53,847 nt of DNA from JACZSB01 sp965372015. GTDB taxonomy: Bacteria > Fidelibacterota > Marinisomatia > SCGC-AAA003-L08 > TS1B11. The notes below the pieces were generated by a model. That model worked only from the letters and a program-made list of their open reading frames with translations, searched no databases and was not told where the DNA came from. Positions 7,508 through 16,127 of the stretch are shown here, in pieces (the first letter of the stretch is position 1; each line of letters opens with the position of its first letter). The stretch is taken from assembly GCA_965372015.1 (NCBI GenBank), contig CBDVAP010000004.1, forward strand, positions 1 through 53,847, read 5' to 3'. Made by a program: the position numbers and the translations under genes.

Positions 7508-8248
7508 ATGACTACTTTCTTGCTGCCCTTGATCTTCCTGGTGGTGGCCGTGGTTTATTCAGCAGTGGGGCTGGGCGGAGGCTCTACATACGTAGCCCTG
7601 TTGGCGCTCACCGATATGGACCACCACCAACTGCCCACCATTTCTCTGGCGCTCAACCTGGTGGTAACAAGTGTGGGGATTTATAATTACCGCCGCCAGG
7701 ATCATATCCGCTTCGGCCTGATCTGGCCATTCCTGGTCACTTCGTTACCTATGGCCTATCTGGGCGGGTCGCTGCAGTTGTCCCGGGTAACTTTCCTATG
7801 GTTGCTGTTCATTACATTGCTGTTCGTGGCGCTGCGCATCTATCTGTGGCGCGAAATCACCTTTAATTTGCATCTTAATGATCCCGGACGTCTGGCAACC
7901 ATGCTGGCGTCCGGCGCCGCGCTGGGGTTCGTGGCCGGCACGGTGGGTATCGGTGGCGGCATCCTGCTGATACCCCTCCTGATTCTGTTGGGTTTGGCCG
8001 GGGAGCGGGAGGCGGCTGGGGCTGGAGTGGTTTTTGTCTGGGTTAACTCGGCCGTGGGGCTGATTTCCCGCTATCAACAGGGCGCTCTCGATCCCGTTCT
8101 GATAGTACCGCTGGTGGCGGCCGTAATTGTGGGCGCCGGGATTGGCTCCTATCTGGGCGCCGCCCGGCTCAAGCCCAGGACAGTGCAACAGGTTCTGGGC
8201 GTGGTGATCCTGATGGCCCTGGTGTCCCTGGGTGGGCAACTGCTATGA
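7508..8248 (+). CDS. TSUP (TauE/SafE) family membrane permease
   Basis: This 246-residue, highly hydrophobic protein has about eight membrane segments in two repeats. Each repeat begins with the family's glycine-rich motif (VGLGGGSTYVALLAL near residue 20 and GTVGIGGGILLIPLL near residue 145). TSUP proteins move small anions such as sulfite, sulfoacetate or thiosulfate, or organosulfur compounds, across the inner membrane. The gene lies inside the molybdenum-cofactor operon and moeA overlaps its stop by 4 bases, so coexpression is near certain. Substrate cannot be read from sequence; context suggests an oxyanion linked to Moco supply or sulfur handling. Confidence 0.85.
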   Translation: MTTFLLPLIFLVVAVVYSAVGLGGGSTYVALLALTDMDHHQLPTISLALNLVVTSVGIYNYRRQDHIRFGLIWPFLVTSLPMAYLGGSLQLSRVTFLWLLFITLLFVALRIYLWREITFNLHLNDPGRLATMLASGAALGFVAGTVGIGGGILLIPLLILLGLAGEREAAGAGVVFVWVNSAVGLISRYQQGALDPVLIVPLVAAVIVGAGIGSYLGAARLKPRTVQQVLGVVILMALVSLGGQLL

Positions 8249-9474
8249 AGAGCGTAACCGAAGCCAGGACTATCATAGCCGAGGCTGTGCAGGTTCCGGC
8301 ATCGGAGAGGGTTCCCCTGGCCGAATTGACAGGCCGGGTGCTGGCTGAGCCGATAGCGGCGCCCTTTCCCCGGCCCCGGTACACAAACTCCGCTATGGAT
8401 GGCTTTGCGGTCCGTAGCACCGAGCTGGCCCGGGCCACCAAACAGCAACCGGTCGCTCTGCGTCTGGTGGGGGTCACCCCCGCCGGGGCCCGTGAGCCGG
8501 GGATCGTAGGTCCCGGAGAATGCCGGCAGGTGATGACCGGTGCGGCCATCCCTGGGGGGGCCGATGCTGTTGTAAAAGTGGAGGATACCAGCGGCTTCGA
8601 TCAGGAGCCGGTGCAATTTTACCACGCCCCCCAAGCCGGAGAAAACTTGCGCTATGCCGGTGAGGAAATCCAAGCGGGCGAGCTGCTGTTGGCCCCAGGC
8701 ACCCGATTGGGTCCTGGCGAGCTGGGCGTCCTGGCCGGCTGTGGCCTGGATGCAGCATCAGTTTATCCCCGGCCACAGGTGGCCATAATAACCACGGGGG
8801 ACGAACTGGCCCGGCCGGGAGAAACTCTGCCGCCGGGGATGATATACAATTCCAATCTGCCGGTTTTGCGAGCACTGACGGAGCTGGCGGGGGCCATAGT
8901 AGTCTCTGCCGAAACTGTAACTGATGACCGTGAGGCTCAACTTGATCACTTTGCCCAAGCCTTGGAGCGGGCTACATTGCTGGTGACTTGCGGCGGCGTT
9001 TCCATGGGGCGGTTCGATCATGTGCGGGAGGTACTGGGCACACTGGCAATCCGGGAGCGCTTCTGGCGGGTGGCCCAGAAACCGGGCAAGCCGCTCTATT
9101 TCGGTACCGGCCCTGACATCCTGGTGTTCGGTTTACCGGGGAACCCGATCTCGGCTTTCATCTGCTTCCTGGAGTACGTCTGGCCGACGCTGGAGCGCCT
9201 CCAGGGCTTAGCTCCCGCCTCCCCACTGCCGGCGACATTGTCGGCCCCCTTCCCCCGTGAACGGGACCGCTGGCGTTTCCTGCCCGGGGAGGCGCGGGTG
9301 CAGGATGGCCGCCTGGTGGCCCAGCCCACCGGGAAACGCGGCTCTCACATGTTCACCGCCACCTTGAAAGCCAATTGCATTCTGGCAGCCTCACCAGGCG
9401 AAGGCCAGCTTGAGGCCGGGGCGGAAATCTCCATCCGAATGTTGCCCTGGGCGCTGTTGCCGGGGGCAGCATGA
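8245..9474 (+). CDS. moeA: Molybdopterin molybdenumtransferase MoeA
   Basis: MoeA inserts molybdate into adenylated molybdopterin. All landmarks are present in order: PRYTNSAMDGFAV near residue 50, MTGAAIPGGADAVVKVED, an IITTGDEL motif, CGGVSMGRFDHV, KPGKPLYFGT and GLPGNPISAF. At 409 residues the length is normal, including the C-terminal beta domain. The ATG at 8245 overlaps the stop of the TSUP gene (ATGA), and the stop overlaps moaD, so the three are translationally coupled. No fused MogA domain is present here because MoaB is fused to MoaC upstream. Confidence 0.96.
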   Translation: MKSVTEARTIIAEAVQVPASERVPLAELTGRVLAEPIAAPFPRPRYTNSAMDGFAVRSTELARATKQQPVALRLVGVTPAGAREPGIVGPGECRQVMTGAAIPGGADAVVKVEDTSGFDQEPVQFYHAPQAGENLRYAGEEIQAGELLLAPGTRLGPGELGVLAGCGLDAASVYPRPQVAIITTGDELARPGETLPPGMIYNSNLPVLRALTELAGAIVVSAETVTDDREAQLDHFAQALERATLLVTCGGVSMGRFDHVREVLGTLAIRERFWRVAQKPGKPLYFGTGPDILVFGLPGNPISAFICFLEYVWPTLERLQGLAPASPLPATLSAPFPRERDRWRFLPGEARVQDGRLVAQPTGKRGSHMFTATLKANCILAASPGEGQLEAGAEISIRMLPWALLPGAA

Positions 9475-9728
9475 CCGGGGTGGAAGTCGAAATCACCGTG
9501 CTCCTTTTTTCCCACCTGCGGCATGCTCTAGACACCGGGGAGTTGACCATCACCTTACCGGCCGGTTCCACGGCCGCCGACGCGGTAGGCCATATCCGGG
9601 AAAGGCTGGAGGAGCGCCTGGCCACAATGCCCTTGCGGGTGGCCGTTAATGGGCAGTTTGCCCCTGAAGATACCGTCCTCCAGGCCGGTGACGAGGTAGC
9701 CTTGATTCCACCCGTGCAGGGAGGTTGA
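9471..9728 (+). CDS. moaD: Molybdopterin synthase sulfur-carrier subunit MoaD
   Basis: An 85-residue ubiquitin-like protein ending in ...IPPVQGG. The C-terminal Gly-Gly is the site of thiocarboxylation in MoaD. The middle LRVAVNGQF and ALIPPV strands are typical. It donates sulfur to the precursor within the MoaD-MoaE heterotetramer. The start overlaps the moeA stop by 4 bases and its own TGA overlaps the moaE start (TGATG). The adenylating enzyme MoeB/ThiF, needed to activate the tail, is not in this window. Confidence 0.95.
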   Translation: MTGVEVEITVLLFSHLRHALDTGELTITLPAGSTAADAVGHIRERLEERLATMPLRVAVNGQFAPEDTVLQAGDEVALIPPVQGG

Positions 9729-10147
9729 TGATGGTAGTGACCGAGCTGGTGGATGGACCGCTGCCGCAGTTGCCGGAAGCCCAGGGCCTGACGGAAACCG
9801 GCGCCGAGGTAATTTTCCACGGCCGGGTGCGGGATCGGGAGCAGGGCCAGGAGATTGTGGCCCTGTATTACGAGGCCTATGCCCTCCTGGCCGCAAGCGA
9901 GCTGCGCGCCATCTGTAAGGAGGCTTTTAGCCGCTTTTCCCTGCTGGACCTCACTTGCCATCATCGGATCGGGGAGGTGCCGGTAGGGGCAGTCTCATTG
10001 CGGGTGGTGGCCCGGGCCCGGCATCGAGAAGCTGCCCTGGAGGCGGTGGCCTGGCTGGTGGATCAATTGAAGCGCCGGGCGCCGATCTGGAAGTGGGGCG
10101 TGCGGTCTTCGGGGGAACGCTTCCCTTCAGGACTGGCCGCCAAATGA
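9728..10147 (+). CDS. moaE: Molybdopterin synthase catalytic subunit MoaE
   Basis: MoaE converts cyclic pyranopterin monophosphate to molybdopterin using sulfur from MoaD. The catalytic lysine motif (QLKRRAPIWKWG, near residues 115-125) and the HRIGEVPVGAVSLRV-type strand region are present. About 139 residues is normal. The ATG at 9728 overlaps the moaD TGA by one base and is preferred to the TTG one codon upstream. It is the last pathway gene of the operon; pyruvate kinase follows after 127 bases. Confidence 0.95.
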   Translation: MMVVTELVDGPLPQLPEAQGLTETGAEVIFHGRVRDREQGQEIVALYYEAYALLAASELRAICKEAFSRFSLLDLTCHHRIGEVPVGAVSLRVVARARHREAALEAVAWLVDQLKRRAPIWKWGVRSSGERFPSGLAAK

Positions 10148-10274
10148 CCGGCCTGCTCGAGTCATCACCGGTGGAAATGAAAACATTCGCCCCTTGTGCC
10201 GCTTTCAGCGTGTCGTTAACGTCGCCACGAGCATAAATTCACTCCGGCGACTGAATCTTCTGCCCAAGACCAAC

Positions 10275-11708
10275 ATGAACCCTATCGATTCCCGACGCAG
10301 GACCAAAATTGTCGCCACCATCGGGCCGGCCTCTGGCGATAAAAAGGGCCTCCGCGCTCTGATGCTGGCCGGAATGGATGTGGCCCGTATAAATACGGCC
10401 CATCTCGAGCCGCCGGGTATCCCTGAAATGGTAGCGCTCATCAGGGAGGTTGCCGCGAATGAGCAGCTGATGATAGGGATTCTGTTGGACCTGGCTGGTC
10501 CTAAAATCAGGGTAGCCAATGTTCCCCGGGCAGGAAGGGAATTGGTCCCCGATGAAAAACTGGTGCTGGGAACCGGCAACCGGGCGGACCTGGTCGTGCA
10601 GCCCGATCTCAAGTTTATCGATGTGGAGGACCGGGCCAGGGTAAAACTCGATGATGGCCGGATAGAACTGGAGGTAGTGGAACATCTTTCAGACACTTCC
10701 CTGCTTACCAGGGTGATCTACGGCGGTCTGCTGGAGCCCAAAAAAGGTGTGAATTTCCCTGGAGTTTCCCTCGGGCTGGATTCTTTCACCGCGCGGGATG
10801 AGGCCATGTTACGGGCGGGACTGGATTGCGAGATCGATTGGGTGGCGCTCTCTTTCGTGCGGGCCGCCGATGACCGGGCGGCGATTGATGATATTATGGC
10901 GGCTACCGGGCGGCGACTGCCGGTGATGGCCAAAATTGAAAAGCCGGAAGCCGTGGCGGCATTGGATGATATCGTGGCCGCCTTCGACGGGGTGATGGTT
11001 GCTCGGGGTGACCTGGGGGTGGAACTGCCGTTGGAGGAGGTGCCCTTGATCCAGAAGCGCATCATCCGTTGCTGCAACTCCCTGGGAAAACCGGTGATAA
11101 CCGCCACCCAATTGCTCGACAGTATGGTTACCGCGCCCACGCCCACCAGGGCGGAAGTGAATGATGTAGCCAATGCCATTTTAGATGGTACGGACGCGGT
11201 CATGTTGTCCAATGAGACCGCCGTTGGCCACTACCCGGTAAAGGCGGTGGAGACTCTCGACGCCGTCGCCCGGACCACCGAGACTGCTACCACCGACCGG
11301 GTGATCCGCCGGCAGGATGACTATCAGCGCCGGGGTATCGCCAATGCCATCAGCCATGCCGCCAGTAATATTGTCCGGGAGAGCGATATCTCCGTGATCG
11401 TCACCATGACTCATAGCGGCCTAACTGCCCGGGGTGTGTCCCGCAATCGGCCCCGGGCCCGCATTGTCGCGCTCTCGCCACTGCTTGAGACCTGCCGCCA
11501 GTTGCAATTGAGCTGGGGAGTAACTCCCTTCCAGGTGCCCCAACACACCAACACCGATGAGATGATCGCCGCCGCGGAACATTTGTTGCTGCGGGAAGGC
11601 TTGGTTAAGCCGGGTGACCACTTTGTATTTACCGCCGGTGTACCGATTGGCAGGACCGGCACAACCAACCTTTTGAAGGTCCAACAAGTAGGGGAGCAGC
11701 CGGCATGA
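10275..11708 (+). CDS. pyk: Pyruvate kinase, predicted potassium-independent type
   Basis: Catalyses phosphoenolpyruvate + ADP to pyruvate + ATP. The core motifs are clear: RTKIVATIGPAS at the start, MAKIEKPEAV with the catalytic Lys, ARGDLGVELPLEEV, and PTRAEVNDVANAILDGTDAV. Lys77 (in DLAGPKIRV) replaces the glutamate (rabbit E117) that marks potassium-dependent enzymes; the Lys form is associated with potassium independence. The usual NFSHG substrate/K+ loop reads NTAHL, also unusual. The frame is open from 10194, but the ATG at 10275 gives 477 residues and begins right at the conserved fold. The 3' end overlaps the lipoprotein gene by 4 bases. Confidence 0.93.
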   Translation: MNPIDSRRRTKIVATIGPASGDKKGLRALMLAGMDVARINTAHLEPPGIPEMVALIREVAANEQLMIGILLDLAGPKIRVANVPRAGRELVPDEKLVLGTGNRADLVVQPDLKFIDVEDRARVKLDDGRIELEVVEHLSDTSLLTRVIYGGLLEPKKGVNFPGVSLGLDSFTARDEAMLRAGLDCEIDWVALSFVRAADDRAAIDDIMAATGRRLPVMAKIEKPEAVAALDDIVAAFDGVMVARGDLGVELPLEEVPLIQKRIIRCCNSLGKPVITATQLLDSMVTAPTPTRAEVNDVANAILDGTDAVMLSNETAVGHYPVKAVETLDAVARTTETATTDRVIRRQDDYQRRGIANAISHAASNIVRESDISVIVTMTHSGLTARGVSRNRPRARIVALSPLLETCRQLQLSWGVTPFQVPQHTNTDEMIAAAEHLLLREGLVKPGDHFVFTAGVPIGRTGTTNLLKVQQVGEQPA

Positions 11709-12535
11709 TGGGACGCTACCGCCAGAACCTGATGCCGGCCTTGGTACTCCTGTTTGCCGCCGGGTGCCTGGTCCCGGCAACTAACCGGGGAACCGAGTAC
11801 CCCGCGTTGCGGGAGTTAGTGCGGAGTGCTGATCTGATTGTGGTGGGCCGGCTTTCCCGGGCTGCGTTGGACAGCACTTCCATGCCGCCCATGGCCCTGC
11901 TGACTGTGGAGGCGCAGGAGGTGCTTTGGGGGGACATGGTCAGCTTCTTGTTTGGTACCGCCGCCGAGGAGCAGCGTCTGACGGTAACCTGGATCGAACC
12001 GCAAGCCCCCGGTTTGGTCAACCCACTGCAATTAGGGGACTTGACCGGCATCTGGTTACTGGTACGCTCCGAGGGTGATGTCTATCTGGCGGACGGGTAC
12101 AGCTTTATCGACCCCAAGAAACGGAGAGCTGTGCGGCGGTATTTGAGAAAGGACCTGATGTTTATCAGGTTAAACGCCACTGCCCCGGCGGAAGCCTTGA
12201 CTGTGGACCTGGTAGTGCGCAACGCCCATGAAAAGGATGCCATCCTCCCCGAGTTCCGCTTCGATAAGGGCCGGCTGTCCCTCAATCCGCTGGTAGAGTT
12301 GTCCGTGCAGGCTTTGCCCTCGGGAAAAAAGGAGCAACCGCTGCCTGTCTTGCCGCGGGAAAACGCCATCGTGGCATTGGACGAGCAGGATTGGTTGACT
12401 GCTCAATCCGGGGAAGAGGTGCTGGTGTCGGTGCCCTTGGCGGTTCTGTATCCCCTGCAGCCGGGCCGGAACTACCAGGTGCGCTTCAAGATCGAAGGCT
12501 TCGGAACCGACTACTTGCTGTTGGTAGGGAGATAG
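11705..12535 (+). CDS. Predicted lipoprotein of unknown function
   Basis: The N-terminus is a lipoprotein signal: basic start, hydrophobic stretch and a lipobox LLFAAGC with Cys21 as the likely lipidated residue. The next ~110 residues, with LVRSADLIVVGRL and TIWIE-like strands, resemble the generic 'surface' domains in which proteins report transport or adhesion. I recognise no specific family. The last ~90 residues appear beta-rich (LYPLQPGRNYQVRFKIEGFG). The start overlaps the pyk stop (ATGATG), so it is cotranscribed with pyruvate kinase. It faces the convergent redox operon ending at 12615. Confidence 0.7.
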   Translation: MMGRYRQNLMPALVLLFAAGCLVPATNRGTEYPALRELVRSADLIVVGRLSRAALDSTSMPPMALLTVEAQEVLWGDMVSFLFGTAAEEQRLTVTWIEPQAPGLVNPLQLGDLTGIWLLVRSEGDVYLADGYSFIDPKKRRAVRRYLRKDLMFIRLNATAPAEALTVDLVVRNAHEKDAILPEFRFDKGRLSLNPLVELSVQALPSGKKEQPLPVLPRENAIVALDEQDWLTAQSGEEVLVSVPLAVLYPLQPGRNYQVRFKIEGFGTDYLLLVGR

Positions 12536-12614
12536 GCTACCGGAACCTGCGGCGTGGCAAACAACCGATGGCCTTCTGTGGCTGGTGAATAAATCCGGAT
12601 GCTGCAATCGCCGC

Positions 12615-13823
12615 CTATCGGTCGGCGGTAATTTGCAATAGATAGGCGTATAAGTGACTGAGTTCCTCGGCAGACAGCTTCGGCCAGGGGATATTATTTG
12701 AGAGGGTAACTTTCCGCATATGGGGGACGTGATTCCACATGGTAGTCACCAGTTCCAGCGGGTGGGACAGGGGATGGTCCGGACTTAGTTCCAGATCTTC
12801 GCCTTGGCCGTGACAACCGGCACAGCCTTTTTGGTCGAATACCAGCCCGCCCTTAGCCGGGTCGCCGGGTTGCCCCTGATAATCAAAAAAGTATAGGTGG
12901 GCGATCAGATCGGCCATTTCCGACCCCTTGAAGGTAGGCCACTGGATGCCGGCATCCTCCATGGCGGACCACATCATCGGCCCGTGGTTCCACATAGTAC
13001 CGGCGATGGCGGTAACGCTGCGGTGCAGGTTCATATCGCTGAGCGGAGTACCCACCGACTCTGCCCCCGGTTCATCGGCATGGCAATTTGTGCAGCCGTT
13101 GGTGCGGAATAACAGCGCTCCAGCCTGGGGATTCCCAGGTGACATGTAATGCCGGCGGGTGGAGGTACCCCGGCTGAATTCCCGCAGGTAAGCACTGATG
13201 TGAGTGATATCTTCGTCCGCAAACGTGGGGCGCTCCAGGCCCCGGGCATCTATCTCTTTCTGCATCGCAGGCCCATGATTCCAGATCGATTGCGCGATGT
13301 ATAGCGGCGAGGCGTATTCCTGAAGTTGATCCAGGGCTATGCCCTCGCTGTTACCTTCAGACCCGATGGAATGGCAGCTCAGGCAACCTTTATCCCGGAT
13401 TAGCGCTTTACCCCTGTAGACGCTGCCCGGCTCGCCCAGGTAACGCAGGTAGAACAAGTAGCTGGTAAGCAGATCCAGCTCATGGGTGGTCATGGTGGGC
13501 CAGTCCTTGGCCAGGTAGCCGGACCGGATAGCCATCTGCGGAGCGTGATTCCATAGTCGGGCGGTCAGGTCGTAGAAACTACCGAAAAACCGGGATCGCC
13601 CCAGATCCGGACCGATGTTGCTGCCGTAACCGTCGATGGAATGGCAATCAGTACATCCCTTTTCCTCGAATACCATTCGCCCGGCCATTGGATTGGGTAG
13701 GATCTCCTTTTCGCCCCGTTGACCAGCCCGTAGCGTGAGGCCCAGCAGTGTGATAGATGCCAATAACAGCAGGAGTACCGCCCCCCGGGCCGGTCCGGGC
13801 CACTTAGGCTGGAAACGGTTCAT
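12615..13823 (-). CDS. Membrane-anchored tetraheme cytochrome c with WNH-x-P-x-M repeats
   Basis: An N-terminal anchor (residues ~14-31) is followed by four tandem mono-heme cytochrome c units. Their CxxCH sites are at residues 57-61, 147-151, 244-248 and 334-338. Each unit carries a conserved WNH-x-P-x-M motif 30-40 residues later (91-97, 181-187, 278-284, 363-369). The Met or His of that motif is the likely sixth heme ligand. The regular ~90-residue spacing points to internal duplication. It is last in the six-gene redox operon and its ATG overlaps the stop of the preceding gene by 4 bases behind a strong GGAGGTGA site. The likely role is electron exit from, or entry to, the complex in the periplasm. 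Confidence 0.88.
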   Translation of the reverse strand: MNRFQPKWPGPARGAVLLLLLASITLLGLTLRAGQRGEKEILPNPMAGRMVFEEKGCTDCHSIDGYGSNIGPDLGRSRFFGSFYDLTARLWNHAPQMAIRSGYLAKDWPTMTTHELDLLTSYLFYLRYLGEPGSVYRGKALIRDKGCLSCHSIGSEGNSEGIALDQLQEYASPLYIAQSIWNHGPAMQKEIDARGLERPTFADEDITHISAYLREFSRGTSTRRHYMSPGNPQAGALLFRTNGCTNCHADEPGAESVGTPLSDMNLHRSVTAIAGTMWNHGPMMWSAMEDAGIQWPTFKGSEMADLIAHLYFFDYQGQPGDPAKGGLVFDQKGCAGCHGQGEDLELSPDHPLSHPLELVTTMWNHVPHMRKVTLSNNIPWPKLSAEELSHLYAYLLQITADR

Positions 13824-14095
13824 TCTTCACCTCCCCCATCGGTGCCGCCGGGTATGGTGCGGTGGCGCCGCAGCCCAACGAAAACGTAAGTCAGAACACT
13901 GGCCAAAGTGAAAAATATGGGGATCACAACAATGCTGATACCTACCGAAGCGTTCGGGGCGTCGTTCAGCTCTATGGAAGTCACGATCAAATTGATAATC
14001 CAGACCGTGACCGCGGTGACAAAGATCCAGATCATGGAGATACTGGCGACCTGCAGGCCAAGAATATAAAGGGGGGTCACGCGCTTGCGGGTCAT
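13820..14095 (-). CDS. Small two-helix membrane protein of the redox operon
   Basis: This 91-residue protein has two hydrophobic segments (about residues 13-40 and 50-73) and a charged, Gly/Glu-rich tail. It has no cofactor motif and no family I can name. It overlaps the NrfD-type gene upstream and the tetraheme cytochrome downstream by 4 bases each, so it is almost certainly a subunit or assembly factor of the same complex. It is too short to be a typical ActD subunit of alternative complex III. Confidence 0.75.
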   Translation of the reverse strand: MTRKRVTPLYILGLQVASISMIWIFVTAVTVWIINLIVTSIELNDAPNASVGISIVVIPIFFTLASVLTYVFVGLRRHRTIPGGTDGGGEE

Positions 14096-15441
14096 TCCGT
14101 CGCTCCGGTTGTTGAAACGATATCGGGCTGATAACTGGCGATCCGTTCAGTCACGACCTCCATGCCTTCTTTGCGGCCTTCTTCGATTTCCCAGATTGAG
14201 ATTACCGGGAAGAGCTTGGAGAATGCCAGAAAGGCCAAGGCGAATAATGACAGGCCGGCGACGAACAAGGCCCATTCCACCAGGGAAGGAATGTATACCT
14301 GGTGGGGATAAGGCAACCGTGGATCGGACAGCGTGGGTACTACGATATTAAGTCGCTCGAGCCACATCCCGATCACCACCGCCACCGAGGCGATGGCAAT
14401 ACCAGTCAAGGTGCGCAGACGCTGGAAAGACAGAATCACGACGGGGATTACAAAATTACATATCACCATTCCCCAGAAAAAGGGTGCGTAACTGCCGGTA
14501 AACTTGTCCATAATGATGGCCATTTCGTGGGGCTCGTTGCCGAACACGCCGGTCAGGTACTCCGAAAAGGTGAAATAGAACCACAGCAGCGACATTATCA
14601 GCAACAGGGTTGACAGATATTTGAAGTGGATCTCTTTTAAATAGTTTTCCAGGTGGAAGGCCTTACGGAATACCAACATGACCAGCAGCAGGGCTGCAAT
14701 TCCAGAGAAAATGGCCCCCACCACGAAATAGGGCCCGAATATGGTGCTGTGCCACCCCGGCTGCAGGGTCATGGAAAATATAAAGGAGATCACTGTGTGC
14801 ACCGATATGGCCACGGGGATCACCAGTATCATCAAAATACCTATGGCTCGCTCCAGGATTTCGTGCTGGCGTTTGGTACCGGTCCAGCCCCACGACAGGA
14901 ACGTATAGAGCCACCGGGGCCGTACCCCCAGATCGCGCAGCCGGGCGATATCGGGGATCATGGGCAGGAACAGGTATACGGTGCTGGCGGTGAAATAGCA
15001 GGTGATGGCGGTGACGTCCCATAACAGGGGCGACTGGAGCCGTCCGTAATAGAATATGTTCATCAGGCGGTCCGGCCGGCCCAGGTCGAGAATGGGGTGT
15101 AATCCGCCGATGGCCAACACGATGGCCGTGATCACCTCAGCCATGCGGGTGATGGGGCGCCGCCATTCCGCCTTGGACAGCCGCAGGATAGCCGATATCA
15201 GCGTGCCGGCGTGACTGATGCCGATGAAAAACACGAAATTGACTATGTAGAAGCCCCACGAGATTGGCTGGTTTAGACCGGTGACCCCTAAGCCGCGGGT
15301 CAGCTGGGTGCTGTACAGGTACATGCAACCCAAAAACAGCAGCAGCAGGCCGCCGCCCAGCAGATAATCGTTCCGGCTCCTGTTCACAATGGGAGCGAGC
15401 AGGACGTAATCGGGGTCGTTACGGATATCCGGGGTTGTCAT
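14092..15441 (-). CDS. NrfD/PsrC-type quinone-interacting membrane subunit
   Basis: The protein has 449 residues and about ten membrane helices, with no heme or cluster motif, as expected for the NrfD/PsrC/ActC/QrcD family that exchanges electrons with quinones in the inner membrane. Early segments include GVTGLNQPISWGFYIVNFVF and a SHAGTLISAILRL helix; the QPISWG and SHAGT segments are characteristic. It follows the four-cluster ferredoxin by a single base. Together with the other subunits it would couple (mena)quinone to the periplasmic iron-sulfur and heme proteins. Confidence 0.92.
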   Translation of the reverse strand: MTTPDIRNDPDYVLLAPIVNRSRNDYLLGGGLLLLFLGCMYLYSTQLTRGLGVTGLNQPISWGFYIVNFVFFIGISHAGTLISAILRLSKAEWRRPITRMAEVITAIVLAIGGLHPILDLGRPDRLMNIFYYGRLQSPLLWDVTAITCYFTASTVYLFLPMIPDIARLRDLGVRPRWLYTFLSWGWTGTKRQHEILERAIGILMILVIPVAISVHTVISFIFSMTLQPGWHSTIFGPYFVVGAIFSGIAALLLVMLVFRKAFHLENYLKEIHFKYLSTLLLIMSLLWFYFTFSEYLTGVFGNEPHEMAIIMDKFTGSYAPFFWGMVICNFVIPVVILSFQRLRTLTGIAIASVAVVIGMWLERLNIVVPTLSDPRLPYPHQVYIPSLVEWALFVAGLSLFALAFLAFSKLFPVISIWEIEEGRKEGMEVVTERIASYQPDIVSTTGATE

Positions 15442-15442
15442 C

Positions 15443-16126
15443 TTAATCTTCCGCCGCCAGGTAGACTACTTTGGGCTCAGTCCCCAGGTCCTCGAGCAGG
15501 CGGTAGGCCCGGTTGGATCGTCTCAGCCGGCGAACAGCGTGTTCCTCGTTATCAAAATCACCGAATATAATAGCATCGGTGGGGCAACTATCCGCACAGG
15601 CCGGTTGGTAATCCTGCTCCTCTAGATCGCGCCCCTCGAAGCGGGCCTGCTCCCGGGCTTTCATCAGCCGGTGGCTGCAGAAAGTACATTTCTCCACCAC
15701 CCCCTTCATCCGCAGGCTCACGTCCGGGTTGCGGACCGCGCTGAATTCTTCCGGCCGCTCAGGCTCGAACCAGTTAAACGATTTTACCGTGTACGGACAG
15801 GCCACCATACAGTAGCGGCACCCGATACAGCGATGATAGATTTGCGCCACCAGCCCTTCATCGTTGCGGTAAGTGGCCCGCACCGGACAGACCCGGGTAC
15901 AGGGCGGATTGTCGCACTGGAAACAGGGCCGGGGAATGTACCGCACGTGTACATCCGGATATTTCCCCTCGACCATCTCCAGCATGTCCATCCATAAGAA
16001 AGTGCGGCCTTCCTGCGTAGCTTCCTGCCCGGCATTGGGGATGTTATTCTCCGATCGGCAGGCGGTGACACAGCTGCCGCAACCGGTGCACTTGTTCAGG
16101 TCGATTACCATGCCCCACTTAGGCAT
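15443..16126 (-). CDS. Four-cluster ferredoxin subunit (PsrB/NrfC/QrcC-like)
   Basis: A 227-residue DmsB-type iron-sulfur protein with four cysteine groups for [4Fe-4S] clusters. They are CTGCGSCVTAC near the start, CFQCDNPPCTRVCP, CIGCRYCMVACP, and a split CTFCSHR...CADSCPTDA group. It has no signal peptide of its own, so it is probably exported together with the Tat-signalled molybdopterin-family subunit encoded 1 base upstream. It passes electrons between that subunit and the NrfD-type membrane protein. Confidence 0.95.
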   Translation of the reverse strand: MPKWGMVIDLNKCTGCGSCVTACRSENNIPNAGQEATQEGRTFLWMDMLEMVEGKYPDVHVRYIPRPCFQCDNPPCTRVCPVRATYRNDEGLVAQIYHRCIGCRYCMVACPYTVKSFNWFEPERPEEFSAVRNPDVSLRMKGVVEKCTFCSHRLMKAREQARFEGRDLEEQDYQPACADSCPTDAIIFGDFDNEEHAVRRLRRSNRAYRLLEDLGTEPKVVYLAAED

Positions 16127-16127
16127 A

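Noticed and set aside
14653..15024. 123-codon plus-strand frame opposite the NrfD-type gene, and similar long antisense frames across the redox operon
   Set aside because: They are shadows of GC-rich coding on the minus strand, with repetitive Gly/His/Gln composition and no start signals.
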